DNA of 64,000 nucleotides from Schistocerca nitens (GCF_023898315.1 NC_064619.1:348698650-348762649); one strand, 5' to 3'; shown: positions 33,225-45,185, counted from the first letter of the stretch. Translations and numbers: made by a program. Notes: generated from the sequence alone by a model not told the origin.

Positions 33225-35514
33225 TGGCGAAGCGAATATACTCGCAAAGAATCAGTTCCCTTGAGACCTATAGTGAGTGGGATTCTTAGCAAGACGTTTA
33301 TCAGTAAAACAGAGACATGTATCTGAAAAAAAAAAAAAACATTTTTGTCAAAAATTCGAAACATTTCTTAGAAATTATGCGCAAGGCGAAGATATCTACA
33401 AGATGGTGGGTGGAGACACAACATTGTTGTTACAGGTTGTCTGCGGAAAGCAGTTTATAGATAGTGGTCGCTGATGGAATCCTGTAAACTACTGGAGTTA
33501 ATCTTCTCAGCGTCAGGTAATGCCTGAATGTCGTGTACTGAAGCACCGAGACTGGTAGACACAACACAAAGAACATAGAAAGGACGGCTCTAGGTGTTTC
33601 ATTTCATTAGATAAGTGAACTGCCGAAATACCTCAAACTTTCACTGAAAACACCGGACATACAAAAATAAAAGCCAGTAGGTGCGAGAGCACATGCATTT
33701 TGTTTCGAGCCATCAGTTTTGTAACTGGTTTAGTCAGCCAGCTATGATGAATTCCTCTGCTATGACAACTCTTCATCTCAGAGAGCACTTGCGACGGATT
33801 ATTTTTTTTTTTTTTTTTACGTGCGTGCGTGCGATGCACCAATTGCGACGGATTATACGTTGCTGCTGCTGCAATGCAATTTCTTTTATAATTTTTGTTC
33901 ACCTACATCTTTACAACGGTAGATCTTCGCACGTAAACTCCTGACTGCAGCTACTTACGAGATCACAGAAAAGCAGTGTTGAGGAAACTGTAAGATCATA
34001 GCTACACGCCGGAGGCCGCTATAAGTAAAATTTGCTGAAAATTCTCTATGTACTTTAAAGAAATGATTGAAAGGGGATGTCACTCGTACTTTAAACAGGA
34101 AGTTCAAATTTAAACCTTCAATAGATCTTTATTGCCGTTAAGCGAAGATCATCAGCCCACATTTACGAAAATTACTAAAATTTCTGCTCACAGTTATCAC
34201 CATACCTAAAACAGCCAGAACTTTTACCTTCCCAAATTCCGAAACCAATTACTTGTAACACAGTCAATGATCGGCCAATTACTTCTGCACACGATATTCA
34301 GTGGTTGTCTTTAGTTAAAGTTTATGCTCGCCATAAAATACTCAGTAAGAATATACTCAGTAACGCCACGCTATATAATTCAAAGATCACTCGCGATTTT
34401 CGTCGGAACGAATTATCACAACAGTCTAAAGTTTTCATAAACAGTTTCTGGCCACTACCAGATACCATTAACACTGGGCCATAACGCGGAAGTCATCCCA
34501 AGACTTCATCTTACACATAGTGCCAAAAGTCACATCCAGCATAACCGCCTCCAATCAAAACTAGCTCGCGACCCTCTTCTCACTCTCCCCCACTCAAAAG
34601 TATATCTCCTGGCTAGGCGGCCAACCGTCTCGCTTCTCATTGGCTGTCAGCACTTACGACCAATGAGAACTCACTTCTAGGGCGCGGCTCGCGCCAAAAT
34701 CTAGCAAGCACCAACCACTTCTCTAGGCTCAGTGACATCATCAAATTAAGTATCACAAAACTCTCTAATTAAATAAACAAAACAAAATTAACTATAAGCT
34801 TTCTCTCGACATTCACTAGTAGGGGAACCACTACTGGATTCGTTCCTACGTTACAGAGTTGAAACACTTGCCAGTTCCTGTAGAGAATTACATGAATGAT
34901 TTTTAATAATGCCGAACGTCCCACATACTCTCATGCACCCATTCTCATTCACACGCACCCTAACACACGATACACATATTTACTTAGAATTCTTGAAATT
35001 ATTGTTGTAGAAAAGTCACAGAGGTTTTCTGAAACTAAAAACTTTCCAAATTTATATATGAACACTGAAAGTGTTATCAGATCATCGTACATAGTCACTG
35101 AAGGTGAACTATTACATCACTGTATTTATTTAAATTCTTGGCTGTCGGAAAATTACTTTTTTTATGGAATTTTACTAACTTCCAAAATACTACTATTTTT
35201 GATCTCAGACTTTGACATATTTTTTTTTTCTCAACAGAAGGTTGTGCATCAAATATGACGTTCCTCAGGTTATTCCTTTATTAGCTATTAATATTTTTAG
35301 ATTCGTATAATGTAGGTGGCCTGCCAGCGCTACTCCACTGCTTTCACAAGTGCAGCTGCAACAGATGGTCGTGACGTCAGTCTGCAGGACACAACTCGTC
35401 CGTTACTGACTGTATACTACTCTAGCGGCTAACATTGCAGCCCACATACATTCTGAAGTAAAGCTTTTAATAGAGAAATGGGAGATCGCGCACTAGTTGC
35501 GACGCCACACACTC
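33225..35514. other. Unassigned; possible LTR-like segment at about 34080-34853
   Basis: No gene recognised. Low-complexity tracts: an A run near 33327-33340 and a 17-T run near 33802-33819 followed by gtgcgtgcgtgcg. On the minus strand, 34853 down to about 34080 starts with TG, has two CCAAT-like boxes (gccaatgagaag, tcattggtcg) and ends near a TG...CA-type boundary, which might be a solo LTR, but I could not find a TSD. Confidence 0.3.
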
Positions 35515-36147
35515 ACTACCTACGTCCTCACTTATTTCTTGGACTATTCCAATCTCTGTCTTCTTGTATGGCTTTCACCCTCTACAGCTGCCTATAGTAT
35601 TACGTAATTTATTACATAATATTTTAACAAATGTCCTACCATTCTGTCCCTTCTTCTTGTCAGTGTTTTCCATATATTTCTTTCCTCACCAGTTCTGTGG
35701 AACACATATGCACTCCTCACCATATCAGTCCACCTAGTTTTCAACAGTCGTGTGCAGCACCACAACCTAAATTCTTCGATTCTCTTTTTTTCTGCTATTC
35801 CCACAGTCCGCCTCTCATAGCTATAAAATGCTGTGCTCCAAACGTGCATTTTTTAGATTTACTCTTAGTCCATATTCTGAAATAATTAGACTGCTCATTC
35901 CATTTGGCAGTTCCTGTAATTCTTCTTCACTTTCGCTGAAGATAGTAGTGCCATCAGCGAATCTTACCATATTTCATCTCGAATATCAATTTCACTCTTG
36001 AAACTTTATTTTCTTTCTGTCATTGTTTAGACTGCATCGCAATTTTATAGCCCTTTTAATCCAATCACATCGTTCTTAGTCTTCCAATCTTATTATTCCC
36101 TCTTGGCTCTTGCAAACAATGTTTATTACCCGTCTCTCCCTATAGCT
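35515..36147 (-). mobile_element. RTE-II LINE copy D7, 3' half
   Basis: Minus-strand RTE-II 3' region: end near 35515 (tacgtcctcacttatttcttgg), C-terminal region (KKRIEEFRLWCCTRLLKTRWTDMV at about 35710-35780) and the FADD region (gccatcagcgaatc near 35951-35964). Cut at 36147 by the gypsy element; it resumes at 42196. Confidence 0.7.
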
Positions 36148-36638
36148 TGTTTTGGTGGGCAGGAGAGCCAACACCGTGTTACTAGAGGAGGCCGAAAGGC
36201 ATGCGTTTTAGATCGCACAGGCTGGCGTGAGGTCTGGAACAGGACAAGGAAATTAGAATTTAGAAAAACGGACGTAGCTGGTGGAATACTTAACTTTAAT
36301 CCGTTAATGAAGAACGTCAGTCATGACGGTACATTATTCACAATATCAATAGTAACTGATAATGGCGCCTTGCTAGGTCGTAGCAAATGACGTAGCTGAA
36401 GGCTATGCTAAACTATCGTCTCGGCAAATGAGAGCGTATTTTGTCAGTGAACCATTGCTAGCGAAGTCGGTTGTACAATTGGGGCGAGTGGTAGGACATC
36501 TCTCTAGACCTGCCGTGTGGCGGCTCTCAGTCTGCAATCACTGATAGTGGCGACACGCGGGTAGGACGTATACTGACGGACCGCGGCCGATTTAAAGGCT
36601 ACCACCTAGCAAGTGTGGTGTCTGGCGGTGACACCACA
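36148..36638 (-). repeat. Gypsy 3' LTR
   Basis: In element orientation it starts TGTGGTGTCACC and ends CCAAAACA. The first 25 bases form a perfect 9-bp inverted repeat around a 7-base spacer (TGTGGTGTC / GACACCACA). A short polypurine stretch GCGGAGGAA abuts it on the internal side (complement of 36639-36647). Confidence 0.92.
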
Positions 36639-37860
36639 TTCCTCCGCAAATCGGCGTACGGTTGTGGCATAAGGGTTCCGCCCGCCGTGGGGAGGACCCC
36701 ATGTTGACGTATGCGACGAGGTGGGGAGCCTAACAACAGGCGAGGCTGTGCCACCCGCACCCTGCCATTCTGACCGCGGGGAGCTAGGAAACGCCTGAAA
36801 ACCTGCTCCGGGGTGCACGCCAACATGCGGTGTATGCGCCCACAGAGAGACAGGAGGGACCGAAGGGTCGACCTCCAGCGGGCCGGGGCAACCGACGCAC
36901 GAAGACGACATATGGTCCGAAGCGGGCAAGAGTTCCATGTCGGAGGACAGCCGGTCACGGGAAGCGATCGGCGGCGCGTGACCCAGGGAGGCGCCCGGCG
37001 GTTGCAGCGACGCGTCCACTGCGGGCGTCGCCGGCGGGAGAACAGGCGGTGGTAGCGGCGCGTCGCCATGGGGCAAAATGGAAGGCAGCGTCGGTAACAC
37101 CTGGGGATGAGGCGACCCAGTAGATGGGTCCCCAGGGCGCTGACCGGACGGCACCGTCGCTGAAAGCAGACGGCGAGCGGCCGATCCCATGCAACGACAG
37201 AGGCGCAGCTGGTTGAGATGCCGGTGCACCTCACCAGAGGCCCCCAAAAACAGATACATAGCGCGTCCGAGGCAGCGAAGAATGCGCCCTTCGAGCCAAC
37301 CCCGTGAACATCGGTAGTGACGATAGTAGACAACGTCTCCTGGAGCAAAAGCAAGTGTCTGCCGCTGCACAGGAACCTGATGCGGCGGATGTAGCAAAGA
37401 CATCAAGGTTCGATGATGACGACTGTGGAGCAACTCAGCCATCGAGCGACCATCTCGGGGCTGAGAGCGATACGAGGACAAAAAGAGCAATAACGCGTCC
37501 TCCCGAGAATGCGACTCTTTCAACTTCAACATCTGGGACTTGAAAGTCCTGACCAATCGTTCAGCGGCACCGTTTGACTGTGGCGAAAACGGCGCGGACG
37601 TCAGATGTTGAATACCATTGGCCTTGCAGAATGACTGAAATTCTGCGGACATGAATTGTGGGCCATTGTTGGAAACAATAGTCTGTGGAAGACCTGCAAT
37701 GCAAAAGAAAGCAGATAACGCTTGGATGGTGGCAGATGACGTCGTGGAAGACATCTGGACAACAAAGGGAAAATTACTGAATGAATTTACCACAACCAAC
37801 CATCGAGCATTCCGGAATGGACCAGCAAAATCGATGTGTAAGCGTTGCCAAGGTGAAGTG
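36606..37860 (-). pseudogene. Gypsy integrase region, catalytic Asp changed
   Basis: The integrase core begins with HIDFAG (first catalytic Asp, about 37825-37845), then IVSNNGPQF, where the family has a catalytic Asp at the first N, and NGAAER with the Glu. Counting gives 35 residues between the altered Asp and the Glu, the expected DD35E spacing. The open stretch continues ~300 codons through a proline-rich C-terminal region into the 3' LTR. An upstream stop (TGA near 37875) separates it from the zinc-binding region. Integrase would insert the cDNA; the changed Asp alone should abolish that. Confidence 0.9.
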
Positions 37861-39347
37861 GCTTTTGGTCATGCAAAGAATTTCCGCGATGGGGCTGATT
37901 GTTGTTCGGTACACACCATGCAAGAAGAGCACATATCCGTAATCGCGGCATCGATTCCGAACCAAGTACAGTGCTGACAAGCAAGTTGTTTCGTTCGCAC
38001 TATACCCCAATGTCCTCAGTGGAGAAACTGTAAGACAGAGGACTGTAACGAACGTGGGACCACGACCCTGGACTGATCATTATCAGAACGCAACAGCAAA
38101 ACACTTCGTCGAACAAAAAGTCTCACCTTGTGAGCAAAAAATCGGCGCACCAACGGATCTCCGATCAGCGACTTTGACAAGGGCCATAGCGTAGCAACAA
38201 AACGCAGAACGGTAGCAAGGACAGGGTCGGTAACTGTGGCAGCAGCTACACGACGAAAATCAATCGGAAACGATTCGATCACGGCATCGGTTTCCGAATC
38301 AATGAACATGCAAGCACGTTCGGAGGAATCGAATACTCTATCCTCAGCAACAGGCAAACGGGACAACGCATCGGCGTTTCCGTGCTTAGCAGTGGACCGA
38401 TACAAGATATCGTAGCGGTACTGCGAGAGGAAAATAGACAGCGAATGAATTTCTGCGCTGTACGTGGAGGTACAGGCTTGTTCGGATGAAAAAGCGATGT
38501 CACAGGTTTGTGGTCTGTGATGATGGTAAAGTGACGACCATACAAGAAATAATGAAACTTTGTAACACCAAATACGAGAGCCAATGCTTCTTTCTCGATC
38601 TGTGAATACTTTCTGTGCCCAGACGAGAGCAATTTGGATGCAAAGGCAATAGGGCGATTGTGCGATCCATCTCTATGCGCAAGCACAGCACCGATCCCGA
38701 ATTCCAATGCATCTACCATCAACAAAAGGTGCTTCTGGGGATCGAATGGCGTAAGGCAAGTATTGGAAAGCAACGCCGATTTCAACTGGTTAAAGACGCG
38801 TTCACATTCCGTCGTCTAGACGAACACCTTTACGACGTAAGCGAGGAAGCGGAGCTGAAGCTGAAATGGAAGAGGCGTGTGGTATATAACTGTTATAGTA
38901 ATTTATTTTTCCTAGCACACTCTGTAGCTGCTTCAAATTCTGCAGCGTAGGCAAGTCTTGTATGGCACAGAGGTGCTCGGCCTAGGATGTATGCCTTGGG
39001 CACTGATTACATGTCCCAGGTAGGGCAAGTCACGAGCAAAAATCACACATTTGTCCTTCCGCAAGCGAAGACCATTTTGTCGCAAGACCTGAAATAATGT
39101 TCTGAGATTGGCTAAATGTTCTTCTTCCATCTTTCTGGAGATCACATTATCATCCAAACAGTTTGCTGCAGTAGGGACCGACGCACAAACAGTTTGTAGA
39201 TATTGCTGAAACAATACAGGGGCGGATGCACACCCGAATGGCAGTCATTGGAATCGATACAAACCAAGATGCGTGTTAACCACCAAAACGCGCTGGGATT
39301 CTTCGTCCACCGGTATTTGCAAGTACGCATCTGCTAGGTCCAACTTC

Positions 39348-39552
39348 AAATGGCTCTGAGCACTATGGGACTCAACTGCTGTGGTCATAAGTCCCCTAGA
39401 ACTTAGAACTACTTAAACTTAACTAACCTAAGGACAGCACACAACACCCAGCCATCACGAGGCAGAGAAAATCCCTGACCCCGCCGGGAATGGAACCCGG
39501 GAACCCGGGCGTGGGAAGCGAGAATGCTACCGCACGACCACGAGATGCGGGT
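39348..39552 (-). mobile_element. SINE with Gly(CCC)-like tRNA head and the common body
   Basis: The head (minus strand) is gtggtcgtgcggtagc ... tcgcttcccacgcccgg ... GGTTCCATTCCCGG, a tRNA-Gly-like sequence with CCC in the anticodon position. After a linker the 3' body is that of the Leu/Ser-headed family (ttaagtagttctaagttc ... agccatttg). Perfect 11-bp TSDs GGTCCAACTTC at 39337-39347 and 39553-39563. Confidence 0.94.
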
Positions 39553-40126
39553 GGTCCAACTTCGAAAATATTTACCTGGGCACTGTTTGTCAAAGGAAAA
39601 GTTATAATCGCTAGTTGCGGATTCACTGTTGCCTTGAAGTCCACACAAAGTCTCAATTTTCCGGAAGGTTTCGGCAAAATTACTAAGGGTGATGCCCAGA
39701 GAGAAGCCTGCACACGTTCAGTTACACCTTGTGATTCCAAATCGTGTAGTGTTTTTGCGACCTCAATACGCAATGCGTGGGGAACATTGCGCACTCTGAA
39801 AAATTTCGGTGCGCGTTTACTTTCAGTTCCAAATGTACTTTATTGTTCTTAGTGCAACCAAGGCCCGGTGCAAAAATGTCTGCAAATTCTTCACATAGTC
39901 GAGAAACACTGTCTGAAAGCACAGTCTGGTTCACTGATAGGACCTGATTGACTATAGACAAGTTAAACAACCGAAATAAATCGAAACCAAACAAGTTCAC
40001 TGCAGAAGAAGAACGAAGGACGTAAAATGACACAAGTTTTGTTTGTCCTTTGTATGTTGCAAGAAGGCTGCACTGTCCTAACACAGGGATATTTTGACCT
40101 GAATAGCTAGTTAACTTAACAGTTTC

Positions 40127-40312
40127 GGGCCGGCCGAAGTGGCCGTGCGGTCTAGGCGCTACAGTCTGGAACCGCGTGACCGCTACGGTCGCAGGTTCGA
40201 ATCCTGCCTCGGGCATGGATGTGTGTGACGTCCTTAGGTTAGTTAGGTTTAAGTAGTTCTAAGTTCTAGGGGACTGATGACCACAGCAGTTAAGTCCCAT
40301 AGTGATCAGAGC
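40127..40312 (+). mobile_element. SINE, Leu/Ser-type tRNA head, 3' end shortened
   Basis: Perfect 12-bp TSDs CTTAACAGTTTC at 40115-40126 and 40313-40324. The copy ends at cagagc, so the final catttgaaccattttt is missing although the duplications are intact; the truncation was therefore present at insertion or involved internal priming. Confidence 0.94.
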
Positions 40313-40477
40313 CTTAACAGTTTCAGCAAGCAACGGAGGTGTGCCCAGCAGTTTGTAAGTGTCTTGACTGATCAGTGAAACTGCAGCCCTGGTATCGAGC
40401 TGGAATGGTATCACTTTGCTGTTAATGTGCAAGTCTACAAAAAGTTTATTGTCCTGCTGGCGACAAGAGTGACTGTC

Positions 40478-41649
40478 TCATGCAATGTGAACTGACACTG
40501 GCACATAATCACGTGCGACTTGACGGGATTTCCGGCGATGTCGACGCACACTATTTGTGGGACGAACACAGTCACTGTTAGAGAGAGTGGCACTGGGCGG
40601 AGTGGAATGAACTACATGAATTTCCATGGGCGAAGTTTCACGAGCCTGAGTATCCTTGATTCGAATTCGGCGCAAAGCAAAGAGCCTGGAATGGTTGTGA
40701 GTGTCCGATCTGAGCTTCTTCTGCCAAACACTCTGAACGTGTCCTTGTTTATTACAGAAAAAGCAAATAGCCTGGCGTGACGGGCAATTCTCACGCGAAT
40801 GTCTAGTAGCACACCGCGGGCATGATTTTAGCACTGCATTTGCTTGCCTGCACGGCACACGTGGCTGAGAGCCTGGCGGCAGCGGCGCAGCCGGGAGCAA
40901 GGGCTGTTTACTGCTCCGTGCAGCTCGCCCACCATGAAGGTTAGCCTGACACACGGCTGGTGAAGTTTCAAATGATTCCTGAGCAAAGTCAAGTGTGTCC
41001 TGCCAATCCAATATGTCCACCACTTGTTGAAGGAAGGGATTGACTAGTTTCAAAATCTGTTCCCTTATACGAATATCTGTGCAATTGCATCACGTACCAT
41101 AGTATCTGAATAAGGGAGTCCACATTGAAACTCAAAAGCACAATCCCTAGTAGGGCCTTGCAAGGTTGCAACCCACTCCCGATTAGTCTGACATGTCGTA
41201 CATTTTGTACCAAAGAAGGTATACCTTTTCGCTACTACATTGACTGATTCTTTGAAATATGCATCTAATGCACACAAAATTTCGTCGTAGGACAGAGTTG
41301 CTACGTTGCGTCCGGGAAATAATTTGACTATCACAGGGTACGTTTGTACGCCGACCGATGATAACAAATAAGGCTGCCGCTCGTTACCTTGAATTCTGTA
41401 GGCGGCGAGATGGAATCCCAATTGGCGTGACCACTCCGTCCAGCTTTCCAGTGCAGCGTCAAAAGGTCGAAAAGTTGGTGCAACAGCGTGTTGTGGCTGC
41501 GTTAGCGGTCGAGCGGCGGCTGCCGCATCGTTTTGCATTGCCCATTGACCCCGGACGAGCTGTCCAAGGGCGTTCAGTAAGGCCTGCGTCTGCTGATTCT
41601 GTAAGCGGTAAAAGTCGGACAGTACATCTGGAGACTGTGGCGAAGCCAT
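40478..41649 (-). pseudogene. Gypsy gag, frameshifted
   Basis: Begins about 55 bases inside the 5' LTR with MASPQSPDVLSDFYRLQNQQ. Capsid-like part to residue ~190 (WTEWSRQLGFHLAAYRI ... YFKESVNVVAKRYTFF). A one-base shift near 41060 moves to the next frame, where the nucleocapsid has two zinc-knuckle-like motifs: CPRCATRHSRENC (spacing 2-3-4) and CFFCNKQGHVQSVW, in which the last Cys is Trp. Gag packages element RNA. The knuckle and frame defects mark this copy as inactive. Confidence 0.85.
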
Positions 41650-41689
41650 TACACAAGTAAATCAGGGCAGTTTAGAGAAGAACGCGGGT

Positions 41690-41704
41690 TTGCCTCTTCG
41701 CCAA
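41690..41704 (-). promoter_or_regulatory. Primer-binding-site candidate
   Basis: Directly inside the 5' LTR the minus strand reads TTGGCGAAGAGGCAA. TGG one base after the LTR end is the usual complement of a tRNA CCA end. I cannot name the tRNA. Confidence 0.55.
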
Positions 41705-42195
41705 TGTTTTGGTTGGCAGGAGAGCCAACACCGTGTTACTAGAGGAGGCTGAAAGGCACGCGTTTTACCTCATGCAGGCTGGCGTGAGGTCTGGAACAGG
41801 ACAAGGAAATTAGAATTTAGAAAAACGGACGTAGCTGGTGGAATACTTAACTTTAATCCGTTAATGAAGATCGTCGGTCATGACGGTACATTATTCACAA
41901 TATCAATAGTAACTGATAATGGCACCTTGCTAGGTCGTAGCAAATGACGTAGCTGAAGGCTATGCTAAACTATCGTCTCGGCAAATGAGAGCGTATTTTG
42001 TCAGTGAACCATCGCTAGTGAAGTCGGTTGTACAACTGGGGCGAGTGCTAGGAAGTCTCTCTAGACCTGCCGTGTGGCGGCTCATGGTCTGCAATCACTC
42101 ATAGTGGCGACACGTGGGTCTGAAGTATACTAACGGACGGCGGCCGATTTAAAGGCTACCACCTAGCAAGTGTGGTGTCTGGCGGTGACACCACA
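41705..42195 (-). repeat. Gypsy 5' LTR
   Basis: Same length as the 3' LTR (491 bp). Begins, in element orientation, with the same 25-base hairpin (complement of 42171-42195) and ends CCAAAACA. Most differences from the other LTR cluster near 41763-41774 and 42088-42135. Confidence 0.92.
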
Positions 42196-43204
42196 TATCT
42201 TAACCCTGTTTTTCATATAATTGCGAACATCTTGCGCCATTTGACATTATTGAACGCTTTTCCCAGTTCGACAAATCCCATGAATGTATCTAGATTCTTA
42301 ATCCCTTTTGTTTCCATTATCTACCCCAAAATCAGAATAGCCTGTCTGAATTCCTTACCTTTCCTAAAGCCAAACTAGCTGTCACCTAACATATCCTCAA
42401 TTTTTTCCATTCTACTGCATAGTAATCTCGTTAGCAACTTGAATGCTTAATCTGTTAAGCTGGTTGTGCGGTAATTCTGTCAATTGTCGGCTCTTGCTGT
42501 CTTCGGAACTGCGTTGTTGATGTTTCTTCCAAGAGTGGGACGGTATACTGATAGACTCATACATTCTGCACACCAACATAAATAATCGTTTTGTTGCCAC
42601 TTTCCCGAACAGTTTTAGAATTTCGGCTGGAATGTTATCTAACCCTTGTAGCTTACCTTAAATCTTGCAAGACTCTTGTAAATTCTGATTCTAGAACTGG
42701 ATTCCTATCGCTTGTACATCGACTCCCCATTTTTCCTCTATCATGTCATCACATGGGTCTTCCCCCTCTTAGAAGCCTTCAGTGTACCCTTTCCACTTAT
42801 CAGCTCTCTCCCCTGCATTTAGCAGAGGTATTCACGTTAGATTCTTAATATTAAAACCCTTGCTTTTACTTTCACCGACGGCTGTTTGGTTTTTGTATAT
42901 GCTGAGTCACTCCGTCCGACAGTCGTTACTTCTTAGATAGCTTCACGTTTTTCATGCAGCCATTCCTATTTATTTCATTCCTAAGTGACTTGAATTTCTG
43001 TATTCCTAAATTTCGCTGAACATTTTTGTAGCTCCTCCTTTCATCGATCAACTGAAATTTTCTTCTGTTACATATGGTTTCTTCGCACTTACCATCTTTG
43101 TACCTACTTCTTTCTTTCCATCTTCTGTGACTGCCCTTTCTAGAGATGTCTATTTCTTTTCATCTGTCCTGCCAGCTGAACTATTCCTCATCGCAGTATC
43201 TGTT
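42196..43204 (-). mobile_element. RTE-II LINE copy D7, 5' half
   Basis: Continues the minus-strand LINE cut at 36147, from RT (gacaaatcccatgaatg at 42270) back through the linker to about 43204, where a PLE fragment starts. A short peptide MATKRLFMLVCRMYESISIPS survives at 42538-42600. No APE region is present. Confidence 0.7.
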
Positions 43205-44250
43205 GCCTTCAAACATACCCATAGACAGGTCTTTTAAGCGCAATGTTAATAATGCTCCTAGAATGACGATGAACCGCCTTCTCACTCCGTTAAGTTACCA
43301 TTTGCTTCAGGGGTCACTGACGCAAATGTAGAGTGCTCAGAAGGAAATGGTATTCAGACCGCTTTCTACAGTAAGAACAATATAAAAGACTTTTTACGAA
43401 TGAAAAAGGGTACACCTGTGTCCCCACATTGTGGGAGTCTGTGAAATGTTGAGTGTCTGCTGCACTGTGCATGTAGGCGAAACGGGAAGGATTCGTAAAG
43501 AACGTACTGAGGAAGACGAACGATACTTGCAGCTAAAACAATATAAGAGAACGGCGTTTGCGGAACGTCAAGAGAACTGTGGCCTTCAGTTTGATTTCAG
43601 TCACCTACGTGTGCTGCTTAGGAAACAACATTTACAGAAGAAAAGTGCGAGAAACAATTGAATTGTCTAAGAACGCTTGTAACTTCAATAGGACGGCTAC
43701 AGGCTTCAGGCATAGTCGCCCGCCACCGTCAAGGAAGTGAATACGTGGCCGGGGCGTGCGAGTAATACAAGCTTCGCTGTGGAAGCCATCTTTACGGGCA
43801 ATAATATTTTCGATAAGCATTCCTCCTCTCTTACTTTACCCACTTCGCTTGTAGCCAACTGTGAAGGCCAACCCATAACAGCAGGAGCATTGTTAGTCAA
43901 TAACTCTTCTCCAATGTAAGTATGGGGAAGATTCCCTTCTAGCCAATGGAGTAGGCTCAATAATGGTAGCCACTAAAGATTCAGCCAAGAACCTCCTTAT
44001 TCGGCAGTTGCGTGGGAATAATCATATTACTATCCAGTGACGATGTCCCACCAACAGTAGGCACAAATTTTTTACCCAGTATCCCACTTTTCATATTACA
44101 CAAATACGGAAAACATCTCTTTCGTAAGAGAACGCAACATTGGCCTATGGTAGTGTTCAGTCTGCAATGGACATCACGAGATCCTGAATAAGAGATCGAA
44201 ACTTCGATCTTTTAAAAGAAATATGGCGTAGTCTACCAACCCAGAAGGAT
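43205..44250 (+). mobile_element. PLE P1 fragment with hammerhead relic
   Basis: Plus-strand 3' part of a P1 element: IDRSFKRNVNNA (43224-43260, parallel to SFKRYINYA in the 30-33 kb copy), the GIY-YIG domain end VCEMLSVCCTVHVGETGRIRKER (43440-43510) through YLQLKQYKRTAFAERQENCG, then the repeat end (aaggaagtgaatacgtggcc, ataactcttctccaa, acccagtatcccac). A hammerhead relic at 44184-44212 keeps CTGAATA and GAAAC with a shortened stem II. It confirms the element order read at 29763-33224. Confidence 0.7.
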
Positions 44251-44269
44251 TTAATTTATATTTCCAATT

Positions 44270-45180
44270 AGTTAAGACAGCTTGTCAACCATCAGTTTCC
44301 GCAGAGCTGCACTCGATCAAAGATTGCACTGTCAAGTTTTCTTTTCGAAGATCTATTGTTGTCTCTGTGTATTGGTTTTGTTGAGGAAAAGCTCCTCTCC
44401 ACATCACAGCCAGAAACTTTTTGATAGCACCGAGTTCACCGCGCACCAGCTTTGTTTCATTGTCTTCAAATGTTGTGCATTGCCAGAAAGAAATCCACTA
44501 ACTTAGTGTATCGAGGAATATCTAAGATTCCGCTGGAGAACACTTAGGAATTTCATGTTGCCCTTGTCAGTCTTATGCTCACGATCTCAGCACACTTCGT
44601 GCGTGTTACTCGATACCCATAGAGATAAGTGCCTGTAGCAGTCAGTCATGTGATAGCTGTTGATATCACTGAAAACATGCTGTTGATGTATGTCAAGGTC
44701 CCAGACAACGTGTCTCTATAGATCTCCTTCACAGTATGATAGTGTTGTTTTGAAGCTCACAAAAGATTATCTTTAATTTGATGAATTTGATCCAGTATAA
44801 CTCGGCGGCATTAATCCATGAACCACACCGTGTAAAAGAAGGTTGAGAGGGGAGGAGGGTTGACGGAGGGGCAGCGAGGGTGCTAATTCCTTGAAGTACT
44901 GCATCTGAATCAGAGCTTCCACACAGATTTTCTTGCCACAGGAAATTAATTAGTCAACATCAGGGTAATTTGATAGCACCACTTCGGCAACTTTGTGTAC
45001 CGCACGTTCAGGGGAAGTAAAGTACACCATAATGGGGTAGAGAACGTGAATCTCCTTGGCTACATTAGCCCTGTATGAAATACTATCCGGTACTAACTGC
45101 CAAACGTTGTCTCTACTTACAACATAAGGCCATAGTAAATTCATAGTGTTGTCAAACAAAATGGTAATTGTCGAGTTGTG
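44270..45180 (-). pseudogene. Probable hAT-like transposase relic
   Basis: Minus-strand segments MFDNTMNLLWPYVVSRDNVW, EIHVLYPIMVYFT and HKVAEVVLSNYPDVD (45159-44950), then SCGKKICVEAL, resemble the middle of insect hAT-like proteins (LFP...CxAHxLHxVAExVRxxYPxVDxLI...CGKKxFxKA), known to me from DUF659-type hAT relatives. A C-terminal-like stretch LAVMWRGAFPQQNQYTE lies near 44390. No terminal repeats or TSD found. Frames are broken in many places. The family call is from memory and moderate. Confidence 0.45.
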
Positions 45181-45185
45181 TTTCG

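Larger units (their letters stand above)
37870..40477 (-). pseudogene. Gypsy protease, RT and RNase H region, broken, with two SINEs
   Basis: In order: protease (about 40477-40320) with LDTRAAVSLIS where the family active site is DTGA, so the Gly is Arg; a SINE; RT N-terminal part (LEQ..SQGVTERVQASLWASPLV, about 39700-39750); a second SINE at 39348-39552; RT palm with CLDD where the family has Y(L/V)DD (about 39150), catalytic Asp pair kept; RNase H with DALEFGIGAVL and TDHKPVTSLF (38710-38490); then HGNADALSRLP (38380-38350). Several frameshifts separate these. Confidence 0.88.
36148..42195 (-). mobile_element. Ty3/gypsy LTR retrotransposon, complete but inactive
   Basis: Two 491-bp LTRs (36148-36638 and 41705-42195) flank an internal region read on the minus strand as gag, protease, RT, RNase H and integrase, the Ty3/gypsy order. 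Predicted 5-bp TSDs TAGCT (36143-36147) and TATCT (42196-42200) differ at one base; the flanks belong to one RTE-II copy, so the joint is a true insertion. Two SINEs lie in pol. By hand count the LTRs differ at about 27 of 491 positions (~5-6%), so the insertion is not recent. Pol resembles K02A2.6-like proteins of insects. Confidence 0.92.

Noticed and set aside
36813..37123. GC-rich plus-strand open frames rich in Arg and Gly
   Set aside because: They lie antisense to the gypsy integrase C-terminal region and overlap each other; they are shadows of that sequence.
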